DNA of 64,000 nt, from the NCBI GenBank assembly GCA_027486755.1, contig JAIXOM010000023.1, positions 99,827-163,826 on the forward strand, read 5' to 3'. Made by a program: the position numbers and the translations under genes. Below, one piece after another: positions 33,408 to 42,093 of the stretch. Each line of letters starts with the position of its first letter. Position 1 is the first letter of the stretch. The notes below the pieces were generated by a model. It made no database searches. It saw only the letters and a list, made by a program, of their open reading frames with translations, and had not been told where the DNA came from. The stretch comes from Comamonadaceae bacterium (GTDB lineage: Bacteria > Pseudomonadota > Gammaproteobacteria > Burkholderiales > Burkholderiaceae_C).

Positions 33408-33691
33408 GGGAGATCCTGAGGAAGTTGGGAATGAGGGGCAGCACAGGCTGCAAACCTCATCAAAGTTGGTCTTGCAGCGAGGTCACTATAGTCGCAATTT
33501 AGACTGCACAGTTCATTTTATTACTTAACAGTTTAAATGTAGGGGAATACCCGCCATAAGCTAGCCCGCCAACGGGAAGCGGCCACTGCATATCTCGGCG
33601 CTGACCGGGCTGCTCACGTCACAAGCCCAGCCCAAGGGTCAACGCTGGACTGCAGCGTCCGGCAAAGCGCGCACAGCGAGATGACCTACAG
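33408..33691. other. Intergenic region between fasciclin gene and tRNA terminator, no gene seen
   Basis: This stretch carries the presumed promoter of the fasciclin gene. An AT-rich part at about 33485-33545 stands out from the surrounding GC-rich sequence and is the best place for that promoter. I see no coding sequence. Confidence 0.4.
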
Positions 33692-33718
33692 AAACAAAAA
33701 AGCGCCCTGAAGGCGCTT
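33692..33718 (-). terminator. Rho-independent terminator of tRNA-Ser
   Basis: On the minus strand AAGCGCC and GGCGCTT form a 7-bp stem with a 5-nt loop, followed by a T-run (A-run 33696-33700 on the plus strand). It lies about 25 bp after the 3' end of the tRNA. Confidence 0.8.
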
Positions 33719-33742
33719 ATGTGCTGGCTGTGCTGGCTGTGC

Positions 33743-33830
33743 TGGCGGAGACTGTGAGATTCGAACTCACGGACGGTTGCCCGTCGGCAGTTTTCAAGAC
33801 TGCTGGTTTAAACCACTCACCCAAGTCTCC
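33743..33830 (-). tRNA. tRNA-Ser (anticodon TGA)
   Basis: The 88-nt sequence folds with acceptor arms GGAGACT and AGTCTCC, anticodon stem GCAGT/ACTGC around loop CTTGAAA (anticodon TGA, reads TCA), a long variable arm as expected for a class II tRNA, and a T arm GTGAG-TTCGAAT-CTCAC. The discriminator is G and CCA is encoded. It stands alone with its own terminator. Confidence 0.96.
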
Positions 33831-33960
33831 GGGCTGGCGGGCCGCTGATTGAGCCCACGGCCCCTAGTTTAGCCGGGCTGTGGACTGCACCTGGCGCTTG
33901 GCCGAGCTCGGGGCTTAGAGAATGGAGCGGGGGGACGGGTGCGGTGGGCGGCTTAAGGCT

Positions 33961-34830
33961 TCAGTGACTCAGCCCCATCCTGACGATGCCGTACATCGGC
34001 ACGCCCCAGAAGGCGCGGAAGACCGGGCACAGCCAGGCAGTGGCGGCGTCGTAGCCGTCGAGCACGCTGTGCTCCGAGAGCAGGCGCAGGCGCGGGTGGG
34101 CGGCGGTGAAGTCGCGCATCTGTCGAGCGCCCCAGAGAAACTGCGCCTGGGTGCGCGAAACCGAGGGGTGCAGCCCGGCGCAGCCTATGGCCATCCAACT
34201 CAAGCTGTCAAACACGATCTCCGAGCCGGCCGGTGCGTGCTCGGCAAACTCGTGCAGGATCTGCCGGACTTCTTCTGGGCGCAGGTACATGAGCACGCCT
34301 TCGAGCAGCAGCAGCACCGCCGGTGCATTCGGCCCCTCGGGCAGTCCCAGCGAGCGCCACCAGTGGGTTTGCTTGAGGTCGACCACCGCGTTACGGTGGT
34401 GCTGCCCCAGGCTGGGCAGCAGGTTCTCGCGCAGCGCGATGACCTCGGGCAGATCAGCATCTAGCCATTGGTTGTGGCCACGGTCTAGCCACTGGAAGTA
34501 GCACGACAGGCCGCAGCCCAGGTTGGCGGCCAAGCCGCGCGGGTGGCGGATGAAAAAGTCCAGCGCGATCTGACGCAGGATGCGGGTGCGAGAAAGCACG
34601 CCGTAGACGCTCAGCGGGTCGTCCAGGTAGTCGTCGGCCTCGACCTCGAGCTTGCTCAGCGCGGAGGCGGCGCAGCTGTCGTGCAAGGCCATCTGAGGAA
34701 AGAGCCGGGCGCCGTGGGCACGCGCGGCCAGCGGGATCAAGAGGGTTTGCTCGACCGGCGAGAGCGCACTGGTTGTCACCTGCATCGAGGCGCTCGACGG
34801 TACGGTGGCAGAGGGGGGCTGAAAGGCCAT
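33961..34830 (-). CDS. LCM-type (leucine carboxyl methyltransferase family) SAM-dependent methyltransferase
   Basis: This 289-residue protein matches the Ppm1/LCM family. It has R-T-R-I-L-R-Q-I about 80, the SAM loop A-A-N-L-G-C-G-L about 100, W-L-D-A-D-L-P-E-V about 121 and L-L-L-L-E-G-V-L-M-Y-L about 178. Bacterial members are often annotated as polyketide-associated O-methyltransferases, but no such cluster is present and the substrate is unknown. Starts at 34830 or 34785 are both possible. Confidence 0.82.
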   Translation of the reverse strand: MAFQPPSATVPSSASMQVTTSALSPVEQTLLIPLAARAHGARLFPQMALHDSCAASALSKLEVEADDYLDDPLSVYGVLSRTRILRQIALDFFIRHPRGLAANLGCGLSCYFQWLDRGHNQWLDADLPEVIALRENLLPSLGQHHRNAVVDLKQTHWWRSLGLPEGPNAPAVLLLLEGVLMYLRPEEVRQILHEFAEHAPAGSEIVFDSLSWMAIGCAGLHPSVSRTQAQFLWGARQMRDFTAAHPRLRLLSEHSVLDGYDAATAWLCPVFRAFWGVPMYGIVRMGLSH

Positions 34831-34892
34831 GCCCCATCATGAGGCTGCAAGGCCTGCCGTGCCCCGGTCGAGCAAGTGAAAGATTGAAACAG

Positions 34893-34923
34893 GCACCCGC
34901 CTGCGGTAAGCGGCGGCGGGTGC
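34893..34923 (-). terminator. Hairpin downstream of vapC
   Basis: GCACCCGCC and GGCGGGTGC are a perfect 9-bp stem with a 13-nt loop, 18 bp after the vapC stop. Only CTGTTTC follows on the minus strand, so it is a weak terminator candidate. Confidence 0.4.
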
Positions 34924-34940
34924 GCCAGTGTCTCGCGCCC

Positions 34941-35348
34941 TCAACCCGCTTCGTGCCAATTGACCCACTGCAAGCCTGGCACCCGCGCAAACTCACGCAT
35001 ATTGCGAGTTACCAGTGTGCCTTGGTGGCGCAGGGCGGTGGCGGCAATCAGCGTGTCGTGAGGCCCAATGGGTGTGCCACTGGCCTGCAGATCAGCCCGT
35101 AAGCGGGCTGCGATGGCGGCGCATTCGCTGTCAAAAGGCAGCATCTGCATAGGGCGCAGCAGTTGCTCCAAGGCGGCCAAGCGAGGGGCTGATGTCTCTG
35201 GTGGCAGGCGCTGCAAACCGTAGCGCAGCTCATACTCAACGATGGCCGGCACGCCAAGTTCGGCGGGGCGCAGCGCCTGGATTTGAGGCACCACGGCTGG
35301 GTCACCCCTGAAGTAGTAGCTGATGGTGTTGCTGTCCAGCACCAACAT
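34941..35348 (-). CDS. vapC: VapC-type PIN-domain toxin
   Basis: This 135-residue PIN ribonuclease begins M-L-V-L-D-S-N-T-I-S-Y-Y-F with the first catalytic Asp. It has the central E in P-A-I-V-E-Y-E-L and the C-terminal acidic cluster G-P-H-D-T-L-I-A and T-R-N-M-R-E-F. VapC toxins cut tRNA or rRNA when released from VapB. ATG 35348 lies 2 nt after the antitoxin stop, so the pair is translationally coupled. Confidence 0.9.
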   Translation of the reverse strand: MLVLDSNTISYYFRGDPAVVPQIQALRPAELGVPAIVEYELRYGLQRLPPETSAPRLAALEQLLRPMQMLPFDSECAAIAARLRADLQASGTPIGPHDTLIAATALRHQGTLVTRNMREFARVPGLQWVNWHEAG

Positions 35349-35350
35349 GC

Positions 35351-35584
35351 TCAAAACCCCAGCCTCGGCACGTCGGTGCCCAGATCTGCGGTGCTGTCCC
35401 CCTCGCGCAGGGGAAAGTCGGCAAACCGCCCGGCCAACGCCAGGCACTCTTGTGGCCATTCGTGTGCAGCGTACTTGCGAATGATGTCTGCCACCCATCG
35501 GCTCTTGGACAAGCCATGGGCCTTGGCCGCCTGATCCACCAGCGCCTGAGTGGCGTCGTCAAGGTACAAAGTGATTTGTGCCAT
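35351..35584 (-). CDS. vapB: VapB-type antitoxin
   Basis: This 77-residue protein starts with a ribbon-helix-helix segment (Q-I-T-L-Y-L-D-D-A-T-Q, then L-S-K-S-R-W-V-A-D-I-I-R-K) for DNA binding. A flexible C-terminal tail (A-G-R-F-A-D-F-P-L-R) follows that would wrap the PIN toxin. AAGGAG 8 nt upstream supports the ATG. It probably represses its own operon at the palindrome 35625-35642. Confidence 0.88.
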   Translation of the reverse strand: MAQITLYLDDATQALVDQAAKAHGLSKSRWVADIIRKYAAHEWPQECLALAGRFADFPLREGDSTADLGTDVPRLGF

Positions 35585-35624
35585 GTGAAAACTCCTTGGG
35601 GTCCAGGATGCTGATTCCCGGCAA

Positions 35625-35642
35625 GTATATGCCCAAGTATAC
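35625..35642. promoter_or_regulatory. vapBC operator candidate
   Basis: GTATA and TATAC flank an 8-nt spacer, 41 bp upstream of vapB, and the element also contains two direct AAGTATA copies. RHH antitoxins usually bind such short repeats. Confidence 0.5.
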
Positions 35643-35700
35643 GTTTTCAGTAAGGTTCGGCGGGTGAACCTGGAGACGGCTTTGGACGCACAACCCTGAT

Positions 35701-36357
35701 TCAGCCTGTCCGCAGCATGCCGCGGGTCTCGATGAAGTCGATCACCTGCTCCAGCCCGCTGAGCACCTTGAGGTTGGTCATGACGAAGGGCTTGAGCCCT
35801 TTGGGCGTGCTGCGCATGCGCACGGTGTCTTCTTCCATCACTTTCAGGTCGGCGCCCACGTGCGGGGCCAGGTCTGTTTTGTTGATGACGAACAGGTCGC
35901 TCTTGGTGATGCCGGGCCCGCCTTTGCGGGGGATCTTCTCCCCGGCGGCCACGTCGATGACGTAGATGGTCAGGTCGCTCAGTTCGGGGCTGAAGGTGGC
36001 GGCCAGGTTGTCGCCGCCGCTTTCCACGAAGACCACATCGGCATCGGGAAACTGCTCGAGCATGCGGTCGATGGCTTCGAGGTTGATCGAGGCGTCTTCA
36101 CGAATGGCGGTATGCGGGCAGCCGCCGGTCTCCACCCCCATGATGCGCTCGGCCGGCAGGGCGCCGCTGACGGTCAGCAGGCGCTGGTCTTCCTTGGTGT
36201 AGATGTCGTTGGTGATGGCCACCAGGTCGTAGCGCTCGCGCATGGCCTTGCAGAGCATCTCGAGCAGGGTGGTCTTGCCCGAGCCTACAGGCCCGCCTAT
36301 GCCCACGCGCAGCGGTGGCAGGGTTTTGGTGCGTCCGGGAATGTGGTGCAAGGTCAT
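35701..36357 (-). CDS. ureG: Urease accessory GTPase UreG
   Basis: This 218-residue SIMIBI-class GTPase delivers nickel to urease. It shows the P-loop [11 protein letters not shown] about 20-30, the metal-binding [10 protein letters not shown] motif, E-S-G-G-D-N-L and the guanine motif N-K-T-D-L-A. The start M-T-L-H-H-I-P-G was chosen because the longer frame has no UreG-like extension. It is the last gene of the urease operon, 17 nt after ureF. Confidence 0.96.
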   Translation of the reverse strand: MTLHHIPGRTKTLPPLRVGIGGPVGSGKTTLLEMLCKAMRERYDLVAITNDIYTKEDQRLLTVSGALPAERIMGVETGGCPHTAIREDASINLEAIDRMLEQFPDADVVFVESGGDNLAATFSPELSDLTIYVIDVAAGEKIPRKGGPGITKSDLFVINKTDLAPHVGADLKVMEEDTVRMRSTPKGLKPFVMTNLKVLSGLEQVIDFIETRGMLRTG

Positions 36358-36374
36358 GGTGGTGGAAGGAGGGT

Positions 36375-37076
36375 TCAAGAACGGAAGAGGCGGGAGTACT
36401 GGGCCTCGTGGCGGCTCGACAAGATGGCCAGCATGGGGGTAAAGGCCTGGCGCTCGTCGTCGCCGGTGGCCAGGGCCTGCTCGACCAGATCGGGGAGGGC
36501 CTGTGCGAGCCTGGCCAAGATGCGCTGGCCGGCGCTTTGCCCCAGGGGCACGGCCTTGATGGCCGCCTGCATCATGTTCTCGGCCCAGCCGAAGGCGAAG
36601 CTCAGCAGCACGTCGTGGGCACTGGCGCTGCCGGGCGAGGCTGCCAGCGCAAAAGCCACCGGGTAGGTGGGCGGCAGGGCTGCGCATTCAGCCAGCGGCA
36701 GTGCGCCGGCGTGCTGATCGTGGCGCAGCCATTCGAGCAGGGAGCGGCCCATCTGCTGGGTCTGCTGGCGCAGTTCGCTGGTTTCGCGGGTCTGCAGCAC
36801 CCAGTCGTTGAGCGCGCGCACCCGGGCCAGATCGCGCTCGCGCCAGGCTTGCAGGGCCTGGGCCAGCACCGGCAGGTCGCTGCGCGCCTGGCTGAGCTGC
36901 AACTGCGCAAGCAGCCAGTCGCTGGCTTGGGCCTCGTCGGTGACCAGAGCGGCATCGACCGCCGCCTCCAGCCCTTCCGAATAGGAAAAGCCCCCGACCG
37001 GCAGCGCTGGCGAGGCCAGCCAGATCAGCCTGAGCAGGCTCGGTGCCGGCAGCGCAGACACGGCAGGCTTACTCAA
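36375..37076 (-). CDS. ureF: Urease accessory protein UreF
   Basis: This 233-residue all-helical protein bridges UreG and the urease apoprotein in the activation complex. Family features are [18 protein letters not shown] at about 20-37 and a C-terminal [14 protein letters not shown] tail. Translation starts at TTG 37076, which overlaps the ureE stop in TTGA. This suggests low, coupled expression. Confidence 0.94.
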   Translation of the reverse strand: MSKPAVSALPAPSLLRLIWLASPALPVGGFSYSEGLEAAVDAALVTDEAQASDWLLAQLQLSQARSDLPVLAQALQAWRERDLARVRALNDWVLQTRETSELRQQTQQMGRSLLEWLRHDQHAGALPLAECAALPPTYPVAFALAASPGSASAHDVLLSFAFGWAENMMQAAIKAVPLGQSAGQRILARLAQALPDLVEQALATGDDERQAFTPMLAILSSRHEAQYSRLFRS

Positions 37077-37702
37077 GGGTGGTCGTGCCCGCAGCCCGGG
37101 CCGTGGACATGGCCAGCAGCGGGTTTGGGGGTATCGGCTGGGGCGTGGCTGTGGCCGTGGCTGTGCCCATGGCTGTGGTCGTGATCATGGGTGTGATCAT
37201 GGTCGTGGCCGTGCCCGTGAGAGTGGCCGTGGCCGTGCCCATGACCGCCGGCTGAATAGGCGCCGCCTTCGGGCTCAAAGCCTTCGCTCACTTCATGGAC
37301 GATCAGGTGCATGGCGCGCAGCATGTCGGCCAGCACATGGTCGGGTTCGATCTTGAGGTGGTCGCTCTTGAGTTCGATCTGCACATGCCGGTTGCCCAGG
37401 TGGTATGCAGCGCGCACCAGATCAAAGGGGCTGCCGTGCTGAGGGCAAGGGGTGATGCGCAGCACCGACTGCGGTGCGGCGATCACACGGATCAGCGAGC
37501 CGTCGGCGGCCACCAGCACATCGCCGCCGCGCACTGCGGTGCCGCGCGGCAGAAACACGCCCAGGCTGCGGCCCTGGGAGTCGGTGGCGTCAAAGCGGCT
37601 TTTCTGGCGCACGTCCCAGTCGAGCTCGACCCAGCTTGCGCGTTTGAGCAGCACAGGCGCAAGACCTGCGCCTTGGGCGATGAGTTTGGAGACTTGCAGC
37701 AT
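37073..37702 (-). CDS. ureE: Urease nickel chaperone UreE with long His-rich tail
   Basis: This 209-residue protein has the peptide-binding N domain, a metal-binding C domain ([15 protein letters not shown]) and a C-terminal tail of alternating His with Gly, Asp and Ser, ending G-C-G-H-D-H-P. The tail spans about 50 residues and should hold several nickel ions. It stands 47 bp after ureC and overlaps ureF. Confidence 0.95.
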   Translation of the reverse strand: MLQVSKLIAQGAGLAPVLLKRASWVELDWDVRQKSRFDATDSQGRSLGVFLPRGTAVRGGDVLVAADGSLIRVIAAPQSVLRITPCPQHGSPFDLVRAAYHLGNRHVQIELKSDHLKIEPDHVLADMLRAMHLIVHEVSEGFEPEGGAYSAGGHGHGHGHSHGHGHDHDHTHDHDHSHGHSHGHSHAPADTPKPAAGHVHGPGCGHDHP

Positions 37703-37749
37703 GGGGCAATTAGACCAGTCTTGCGGTCGCTGGTGCCTCTGGGTCTGGC

Positions 37750-39468
37750 TCAGAACAGGAAATAGCGCTGCGCCATGGGCAGGCGGGTCGCCGGCTCGCA
37801 GGTCAGCAGTTGGCCGTCGGCGCGCACCTGGTAGGTTTGCGCGTCAATTTCCATGGTGGGCAGGTAGCTGTTGTGGATCATGTGCTGCTTTCGCACATGG
37901 CGGATGTTGTGTGCGGCGCTCAGTGCCTTGGCCAGGCCGTAGCGTTCCTTGATGCCGCCGGCCAGGGCCGATTGCGATACGAAGGTCAGCGAGCCTCGGA
38001 CCAGTGCGCCGCCGTAGCTGCCGAACATGGGCCGGTAGTGCACCGGCTGCGGAGTGGGGATGGAGGCATTGGGGTCGCCCATGGCCGCGTGCGCAATGAA
38101 GCCGCCCTTGAGGATGATCGAGGGCTTGATGCCAAAAAACCCCGGTCGCCAGACCACCAAGTCGGCCCACTTACCGACTTCGACTGAGCCCACCTCGTGC
38201 GAGATGCCGTGGGCAATGGCCGGGTTGATGGTGTACTTGGCCACGTAGCGCTTGATGCGGAAGTTGTCGTGGCGCTCACCGTCACCGGGCAACTTGCCGC
38301 GTTGCTGCTTCATCTTGTCGGCGGTCTGCCAGGTGCGGATGATGACTTCGCCGACCCGGCCCATGGCCTGGCTGTCGCTGCTCATCATGCTGATCGCGCC
38401 CAGATCGTGCAGGATGTCCTCGGCCGCGATGGTTTCCTTGCGGATGCGGCTTTCGGCAAAGGCCAGGTCCTCGGCGATGCTGGCGTCGAGGTGGTGGCAG
38501 ACCATGAGCATGTCCACATGCTCGTCGAGCGTGTTGACGGTGTAGGGCATGGTCGGGTTGGTTGACGAGGGCAAAAAGTTGGCCTGGCCGACCACTTTCA
38601 TGATGTCGGGCGCATGGCCGCCACCCGCGCCTTCGGTATGGAAGGCGCACAGGCCGCGGCCTTTGGTGGCGGCGATGGTGTCTTCCACAAAGCCCGACTC
38701 ATTGAGCGTGTCGGAATGAATGGCTACCTGGGTGTCGGTCTCGTCGGCCACGTCCAGGCAGTTGCTGATGGCCGAAGGCGTGGAACCCCAGTCCTCGTGC
38801 AATTTCAGGCCAATCACGCCGGCGTCGATCTGCTCGCGCAGCACCTCGGGGCGGCTGGCGTTGCCCTTGCCCAGAAAGCCCAGGTTCATGGGAAAGGCGT
38901 CGGCCGCCTGCAGCATGCGCTCGATGTTCCAGGGGCCAGGGGTGCAGGTGGTGGCAAAGGTGCCGGTGGCCGGCCCCGTTCCGCCGCCCATCATGGTGGT
39001 GACGCCTGAGCTCAGCGCTTCCTCGATCTGCTGCGGGCAGATGAAGTGAATGTGCGAGTCGATGCCGCCGGCAGTGACGATCATGCCTTCGCAGCTGATG
39101 ATCTCGGTGCCAGCGCCAATGATGATGTCCACCCCTGGCTGTGTGTCGGGATTGCCGGCCTTGCCGATGGCGGCGATGCGACCGCCTTTGAGGCCAATGT
39201 CGGCTTTGACGATGCCGCTGTGGTCGATGATGAGGGCGTTGGTCATTACCGTATCGACCGCACCTTGCGCGTTGGTCCTTTGGGACTGCGCCATGCCGTC
39301 ACGGATGGTTTTGCCGCCGCCGAACTTGACCTCTTCGCCGTAGCTGCCAGCGCGCAAGGTGTGGTCGGCTTCGACCTCTGCAATGAGCCCGGTATCGGCC
39401 AGGCGAATCCGGTCACCGACCGTCGGTCCAAACATTTCCGCGTAGGCGCGTCGTCCAATCGTGGCCAT
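37750..39468 (-). CDS. ureC: Urease alpha (catalytic) subunit
   Basis: This 572-residue subunit hydrolyses urea to ammonia and carbamate at a dinickel site. Ligands are in place: H-I-H-F-I-C-P, the carbamylated Lys of [25 protein letters not shown] and S-D-S-Q-A-M-G-R, plus the flap residues [10 protein letters not shown] 39468 has GAAGGA 6 nt upstream. A TTG two codons earlier is less likely. About 190 bp with REP-like repeats separate it from ureB. Confidence 0.97.
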   Translation of the reverse strand: MATIGRRAYAEMFGPTVGDRIRLADTGLIAEVEADHTLRAGSYGEEVKFGGGKTIRDGMAQSQRTNAQGAVDTVMTNALIIDHSGIVKADIGLKGGRIAAIGKAGNPDTQPGVDIIIGAGTEIISCEGMIVTAGGIDSHIHFICPQQIEEALSSGVTTMMGGGTGPATGTFATTCTPGPWNIERMLQAADAFPMNLGFLGKGNASRPEVLREQIDAGVIGLKLHEDWGSTPSAISNCLDVADETDTQVAIHSDTLNESGFVEDTIAATKGRGLCAFHTEGAGGGHAPDIMKVVGQANFLPSSTNPTMPYTVNTLDEHVDMLMVCHHLDASIAEDLAFAESRIRKETIAAEDILHDLGAISMMSSDSQAMGRVGEVIIRTWQTADKMKQQRGKLPGDGERHDNFRIKRYVAKYTINPAIAHGISHEVGSVEVGKWADLVVWRPGFFGIKPSIILKGGFIAHAAMGDPNASIPTPQPVHYRPMFGSYGGALVRGSLTFVSQSALAGGIKERYGLAKALSAAHNIRHVRKQHMIHNSYLPTMEIDAQTYQVRADGQLLTCEPATRLPMAQRYFLF

Positions 39469-39555
39469 GTGCAATCCTTCTTTTTGCCCTCCTCCCCGAG
39501 GGAAGATGGCTGCTTTCTCTTTCCTGCTTCCTCAAGAAGAGGGACTTCCTTCATT

Positions 39556-39650
39556 CCCTCTCCCTCTGGGAGAGGGTTAGGGTGAGGGCATCTCCTGTCG
39601 TTGCCCTTGACGCCCCCTCACCCCTGCCCTCTCCCCAGAGGGGAGAGGGA
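39556..39650. repeat. Two REP-like palindromic repeats between ureB and ureC
   Basis: Copies at about 39556-39589 and, inverted, 39614-39650 share the CCCTCTCCC/GGGAGAGGG arms and GGTGAGGG tail of the elements at 12088-12324. They sit inside an operon, where such hairpins can modulate mRNA decay and gene ratio. Confidence 0.88.
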
Positions 39651-39660
39651 GTTCAACGCG

Positions 39661-39972
39661 TCATAACTTGCCTTGCACCAGACCCTGAAATCCCCAGACC
39701 TCGCGGTCGCCGCCATAGTCCACCAGCTCGACCGTGCGTTGCTGGCCTGGCTCAAAGCGAACTGCGGTGCCCGAGGCGATGTTCAGGCGCATGCCGCGGG
39801 CGGCGGCGCGGTCAAAGCGCAGGGCCTGGTTGGTTTCGGAAAAGTGGTAGTGCGAGCCGACCTGTATCGGGCGGTCGGCGGTGTTGACCACCACCACAGT
39901 CAGGCTGCGGCGACCGCTGTTGAGATCGAGCGGGCCATCGTCTATCAGCAGTTCGCCAGGGATCAGGCTCAT
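39661..39972 (-). CDS. ureB: Urease beta subunit
   Basis: This 103-residue structural subunit begins M-S-L-I-P-G-E and contains [11 protein letters not shown] and [17 protein letters not shown], highly conserved in UreB. Its ATG overlaps the TGA of the small His-rich gene upstream (ATGA), so translation is probably coupled to that gene. Confidence 0.96.
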   Translation of the reverse strand: MSLIPGELLIDDGPLDLNSGRRSLTVVVVNTADRPIQVGSHYHFSETNQALRFDRAAARGMRLNIASGTAVRFEPGQQRTVELVDYGGDREVWGFQGLVQGKL

Positions 39973-40121
39973 TTACGGCTCCACCAGAGGCCCAGGCCGA
40001 CCGCCAAGGCGATCCACAGGATGCTGTCGGTGGCGTGCCAGTGGCCACCGCTCAGGCCGTGGCCTTCGTGCGCCTGAGCGGCGGCGGTGCTGAGCAGAAG
40101 GAGCAGGGCGGTCAGGCGCAT
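39969..40121 (-). CDS. Small His-rich exported/membrane protein inside the urease operon
   Basis: A 50-codon gene lies between ureA and ureB. It encodes a signal-peptide-like start ([17 protein letters not shown]), a His-rich segment ([12 protein letters not shown]) and one hydrophobic helix ([14 protein letters not shown]) ending S-R-K. AAGGA 8 nt upstream and an ATGA overlap with ureB support expression. The A-H-x-G-H-G start recalls HupE/UreJ nickel permeases, but it has one helix only. A periplasmic nickel-binding role is inference. Confidence 0.75.
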   Translation of the reverse strand: MRLTALLLLLSTAAAQAHEGHGLSGGHWHATDSILWIALAVGLGLWWSRK

Positions 40122-40138
40122 GGGCGGATTCCTTGGAT

Positions 40139-40441
40139 TCAGACAATCGGTTGATGAACGGTGACCAGCTTGGTGCCGTCCGGGAAGGTGGCTTCGACCT
40201 GGATGTCGCTGATCATTTCAGGCACGCCTTCCATCACGTCGGCGCGGCTGAGGATGGTGCGACCCTCGCTCATCAGGGCGGCGACGGTCTTGCCGTCGCG
40301 TGCGCCTTCCATGACGGCAGCACTGATCAGCGCGACCGACTCCGGATAATTGAGCTTGAGCCCGCGTGCGCGCCGGCGCTCGGCCAGCAGCGCGGCGGTG
40401 AAGATCAACAGCTTGTCTTTTTCACGAGGGCTCAATTCCAT
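40139..40441 (-). CDS. ureA: Urease gamma subunit
   Basis: This 100-residue subunit starts [11 protein letters not shown] and contains [11 protein letters not shown] and a [12 protein letters not shown]-terminus, as in UreA. GGAG 7 nt upstream supports the ATG. It is the first gene of the operon. A sigma-54 promoter match lies 36-51 bp upstream. No ureD/ureH gene precedes it. Confidence 0.97.
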   Translation of the reverse strand: MELSPREKDKLLIFTAALLAERRRARGLKLNYPESVALISAAVMEGARDGKTVAALMSEGRTILSRADVMEGVPEMISDIQVEATFPDGTKLVTVHQPIV

Positions 40442-40476
40442 GGGGACTCCGGGACCAAATGTGGCGCTATTCTGGC

Positions 40477-40492
40477 TGCAAAAACGGTGCCA
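40477..40492 (-). promoter_or_regulatory. Sigma-54 (-24/-12) promoter of the urease operon
   Basis: On the minus strand the sequence TGGCACCGTTTTTGCA matches the consensus TGGCACGRNNNTTGCW at all but one defined position, with GG and GC exactly 10 nt apart. Transcription would begin near 40466, giving a short leader before ureA. Confidence 0.8.
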
Positions 40493-40862
40493 CGGTGTGG
40501 GGCTTGGCGCATGAGCGCTGCGGCTCGCTGACGCCTCGCTCCGACGCCCATTTATGAGGCGCATTCTGATGCCGGCGCACCAGATTAGATATTCCTTGGC
40601 AGACTCAGTGCTTATTTGCACCTTATCAGTGCGATCTAGGACATGGTGAATCCGGCTCATTGGCAGATGCGAATGCTGGCCGGGGCACCGTTCCCGGGGC
40701 ACGGCGGGTGATGAGTGCCTGCTCCTCGCCCGGGTGTCTTGGGCGCTACAATATGCGGTTTCCAGACTCTCTAAGGGTGCCCATTGGTGAACAGGCTTTT
40801 CATCTTGTCAAACGGCCCAAGGATCACGAAGTCTGGGCGTTTGTCTGGAGGAATGCGATCAC
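40493..40862. other. Divergent region between ureA and infA
   Basis: No gene is seen; in particular no ureD. It holds the upstream activator-site candidate at 40617-40633 and, for infA, a TACAAT -10-like hexamer at 40747-40752 that would give a leader of about 105 nt. Confidence 0.5.
40617..40633. promoter_or_regulatory. NtrC-type enhancer site upstream of urease
   Basis: TGCACCTTATCAGTGCG fits the 17-bp NtrC pattern GCACY-N5-RGTGC. It lies about 145 bp upstream of the sigma-54 promoter, a normal enhancer distance. Confidence 0.65.
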
Positions 40863-41117
40863 ATGGCTAAGGAAGAACTGATTGAAATGCACGGTCTGGT
40901 GGAAGAGGTTCTGCCCGACTCGCGTTTTCGTGTCACGCTGGACAACGGCCACAAGCTGATCGCCTACACCTCCGGCAAGATGCGCAAGAACCACATTCGT
41001 ATTCTGGCTGGTGATCAGGTCTCGCTGGAGCTCTCGCCTTACGACCTCACCAAAGGCCGCATCACTTTCCGCCACATCGCCGGTCGCACTCCGCCTGCTC
41101 CGCGCGGTCCACGCTGA
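40863..41117 (+). CDS. infA: Translation initiation factor IF-1
   Basis: This 84-residue OB-fold protein starts [11 protein letters not shown] and has V-T-L-D-N-G-H-K-L and [13 protein letters not shown], all typical of IF-1, with a Pro/Arg-rich tail (P-P-A-P-R-G-P-R). It is not in a ribosomal-protein operon. Beta-proteobacteria often have such a stand-alone second copy. It has its own strong terminator. Confidence 0.95.
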   Translation: MAKEELIEMHGLVEEVLPDSRFRVTLDNGHKLIAYTSGKMRKNHIRILAGDQVSLELSPYDLTKGRITFRHIAGRTPPAPRGPR

Positions 41118-41137
41118 TCGGTCCTTCCCCCCGCACA

Positions 41138-41165
41138 AAAGCGCTGCTTTGCAGCGCTTTTTTTG
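41138..41165 (+). terminator. Rho-independent terminator of infA
   Basis: AGCGCTGC and GCAGCGCT form a perfect 8-bp stem with a TTT loop followed by a run of T. It lies 20 bp after the stop codon. Confidence 0.92.
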
Positions 41166-41261
41166 TACCTGTCGATGGCCCTGGCGACTCAGAGTTCAGC
41201 CGAGGCTCGGTGTGAGTGTGGCAGGCTGCAGCTTTCCCAGCTCACTGCAGCTTCCATGGGG

Positions 41262-41293
41262 CTGTGGGAGCTGCGCCCTCGCAGCGCTGGGGC
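41262..41293. repeat. Diverged half copy of the long palindromic repeat at 47342-47415
   Basis: The segment GGGCTGTGGGAGCTGCGCCC and its continuation match the left arm of the 47342 palindrome with a few changes. It lies between the convergent infA and ABC-permease genes. Confidence 0.55.
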
Positions 41294-41325
41294 ATTGAGG
41301 GCGCGGGGTTCCTAGAACCCCAAGC

Positions 41326-42093
41326 TCAATGGCTGTTCGAGCCGCGGTGGGCCCAGGCGGTGGTGTTTTTCTCGACGTAGCTAAAGAGCTCGTACATCAG
41401 CATGGCCATGGCGCCGACCACCACCAGACCGGCAAAGGCCAGACCCATTTGCATGGCCGAGCCGGCCGAGATCAGCAGGTAGCCTATGCCTTCATTGGCC
41501 GCCGTCATCTCCGACACCGTGGTACCCACAAAGGCCAGGGTGATGGCCACCTTGAGCGAGCCGTAGAAGTAGGGCATGGAGCGCGGCAGGCCGACCTTGA
41601 TCAGCACGTCCCAGCGCTTGGCGCCCAGCACCCGCAGCACGTCTTCGAGCTCGGGCTCGAGCGTGGCCAGGCCGGTGGCGATGTTGACCATGATCGGGAA
41701 GAAGGAGATCAGAAAGGCGGTCAGGATGGCTGGGCCGATGCCGATGCCAAACCACACCACCAAGATGGGCACAAAAGCCGCTTTGGGCAGCGCGTTGAAG
41801 GCGGTCATCAGCGGGTAGACCGCGGTGTAAGCCAGGCGCGACGAGCCGATGAGAAAGCCCAGCAGCACGCCGACCACGATGGCCAGACCAAAGCCTGCCA
41901 TGGTCACCCAGTAGGTGCGCCAGGCGTGGCCGGCAATCACGCCGCGAAACTCGATGAATTGCTCCCAGATGCGGGCTGGGCTCGGGAAGACGAATTCAGA
42001 GACCTGAAAAGCCGAGCAAATCAACTGCCACAGCGCAATGACGATCACCAGAAGGATCCACGGCGACCAGGCTTGCAAGGTCTTGTTTTTCAT
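41326..42093 (-). CDS. ABC transporter permease (nitrate/sulfonate/pyrimidine-precursor family)
   Basis: This 255-residue protein has about six transmembrane helices and the cytoplasmic EAA loop L-R-V-L-G-A-K-R-W-D-V-L-I-K-V-G-L-P. It resembles SsuC/TauC/ThiX permeases. It overlaps the ATPase gene by 4 nt and is the last gene of the three-gene importer operon. The neighbouring purine-degradation genes suggest a purine or ureide substrate, which is inference. Confidence 0.92.
   Translation of the reverse strand: MKNKTLQAWSPWILLVIVIALWQLICSAFQVSEFVFPSPARIWEQFIEFRGVIAGHAWRTYWVTMAGFGLAIVVGVLLGFLIGSSRLAYTAVYPLMTAFNALPKAAFVPILVVWFGIGIGPAILTAFLISFFPIMVNIATGLATLEPELEDVLRVLGAKRWDVLIKVGLPRSMPYFYGSLKVAITLAFVGTTVSEMTAANEGIGYLLISAGSAMQMGLAFAGLVVVGAMAMLMYELFSYVEKNTTAWAHRGSNSH

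Noticed and set aside
33720..33746. Three tandem TGTGCTGGC units next to tRNA-Ser
   Set aside because: Only three copies, the last including the tRNA 3' CCA; no sign of a larger array or attachment site.
40597..40612. Plus-strand GG-N10-GC element resembling a sigma-54 promoter pointing at infA
   Set aside because: It is 250 bp from infA, matches the -12 part poorly, and infA is a housekeeping gene with a nearer TACAAT box.
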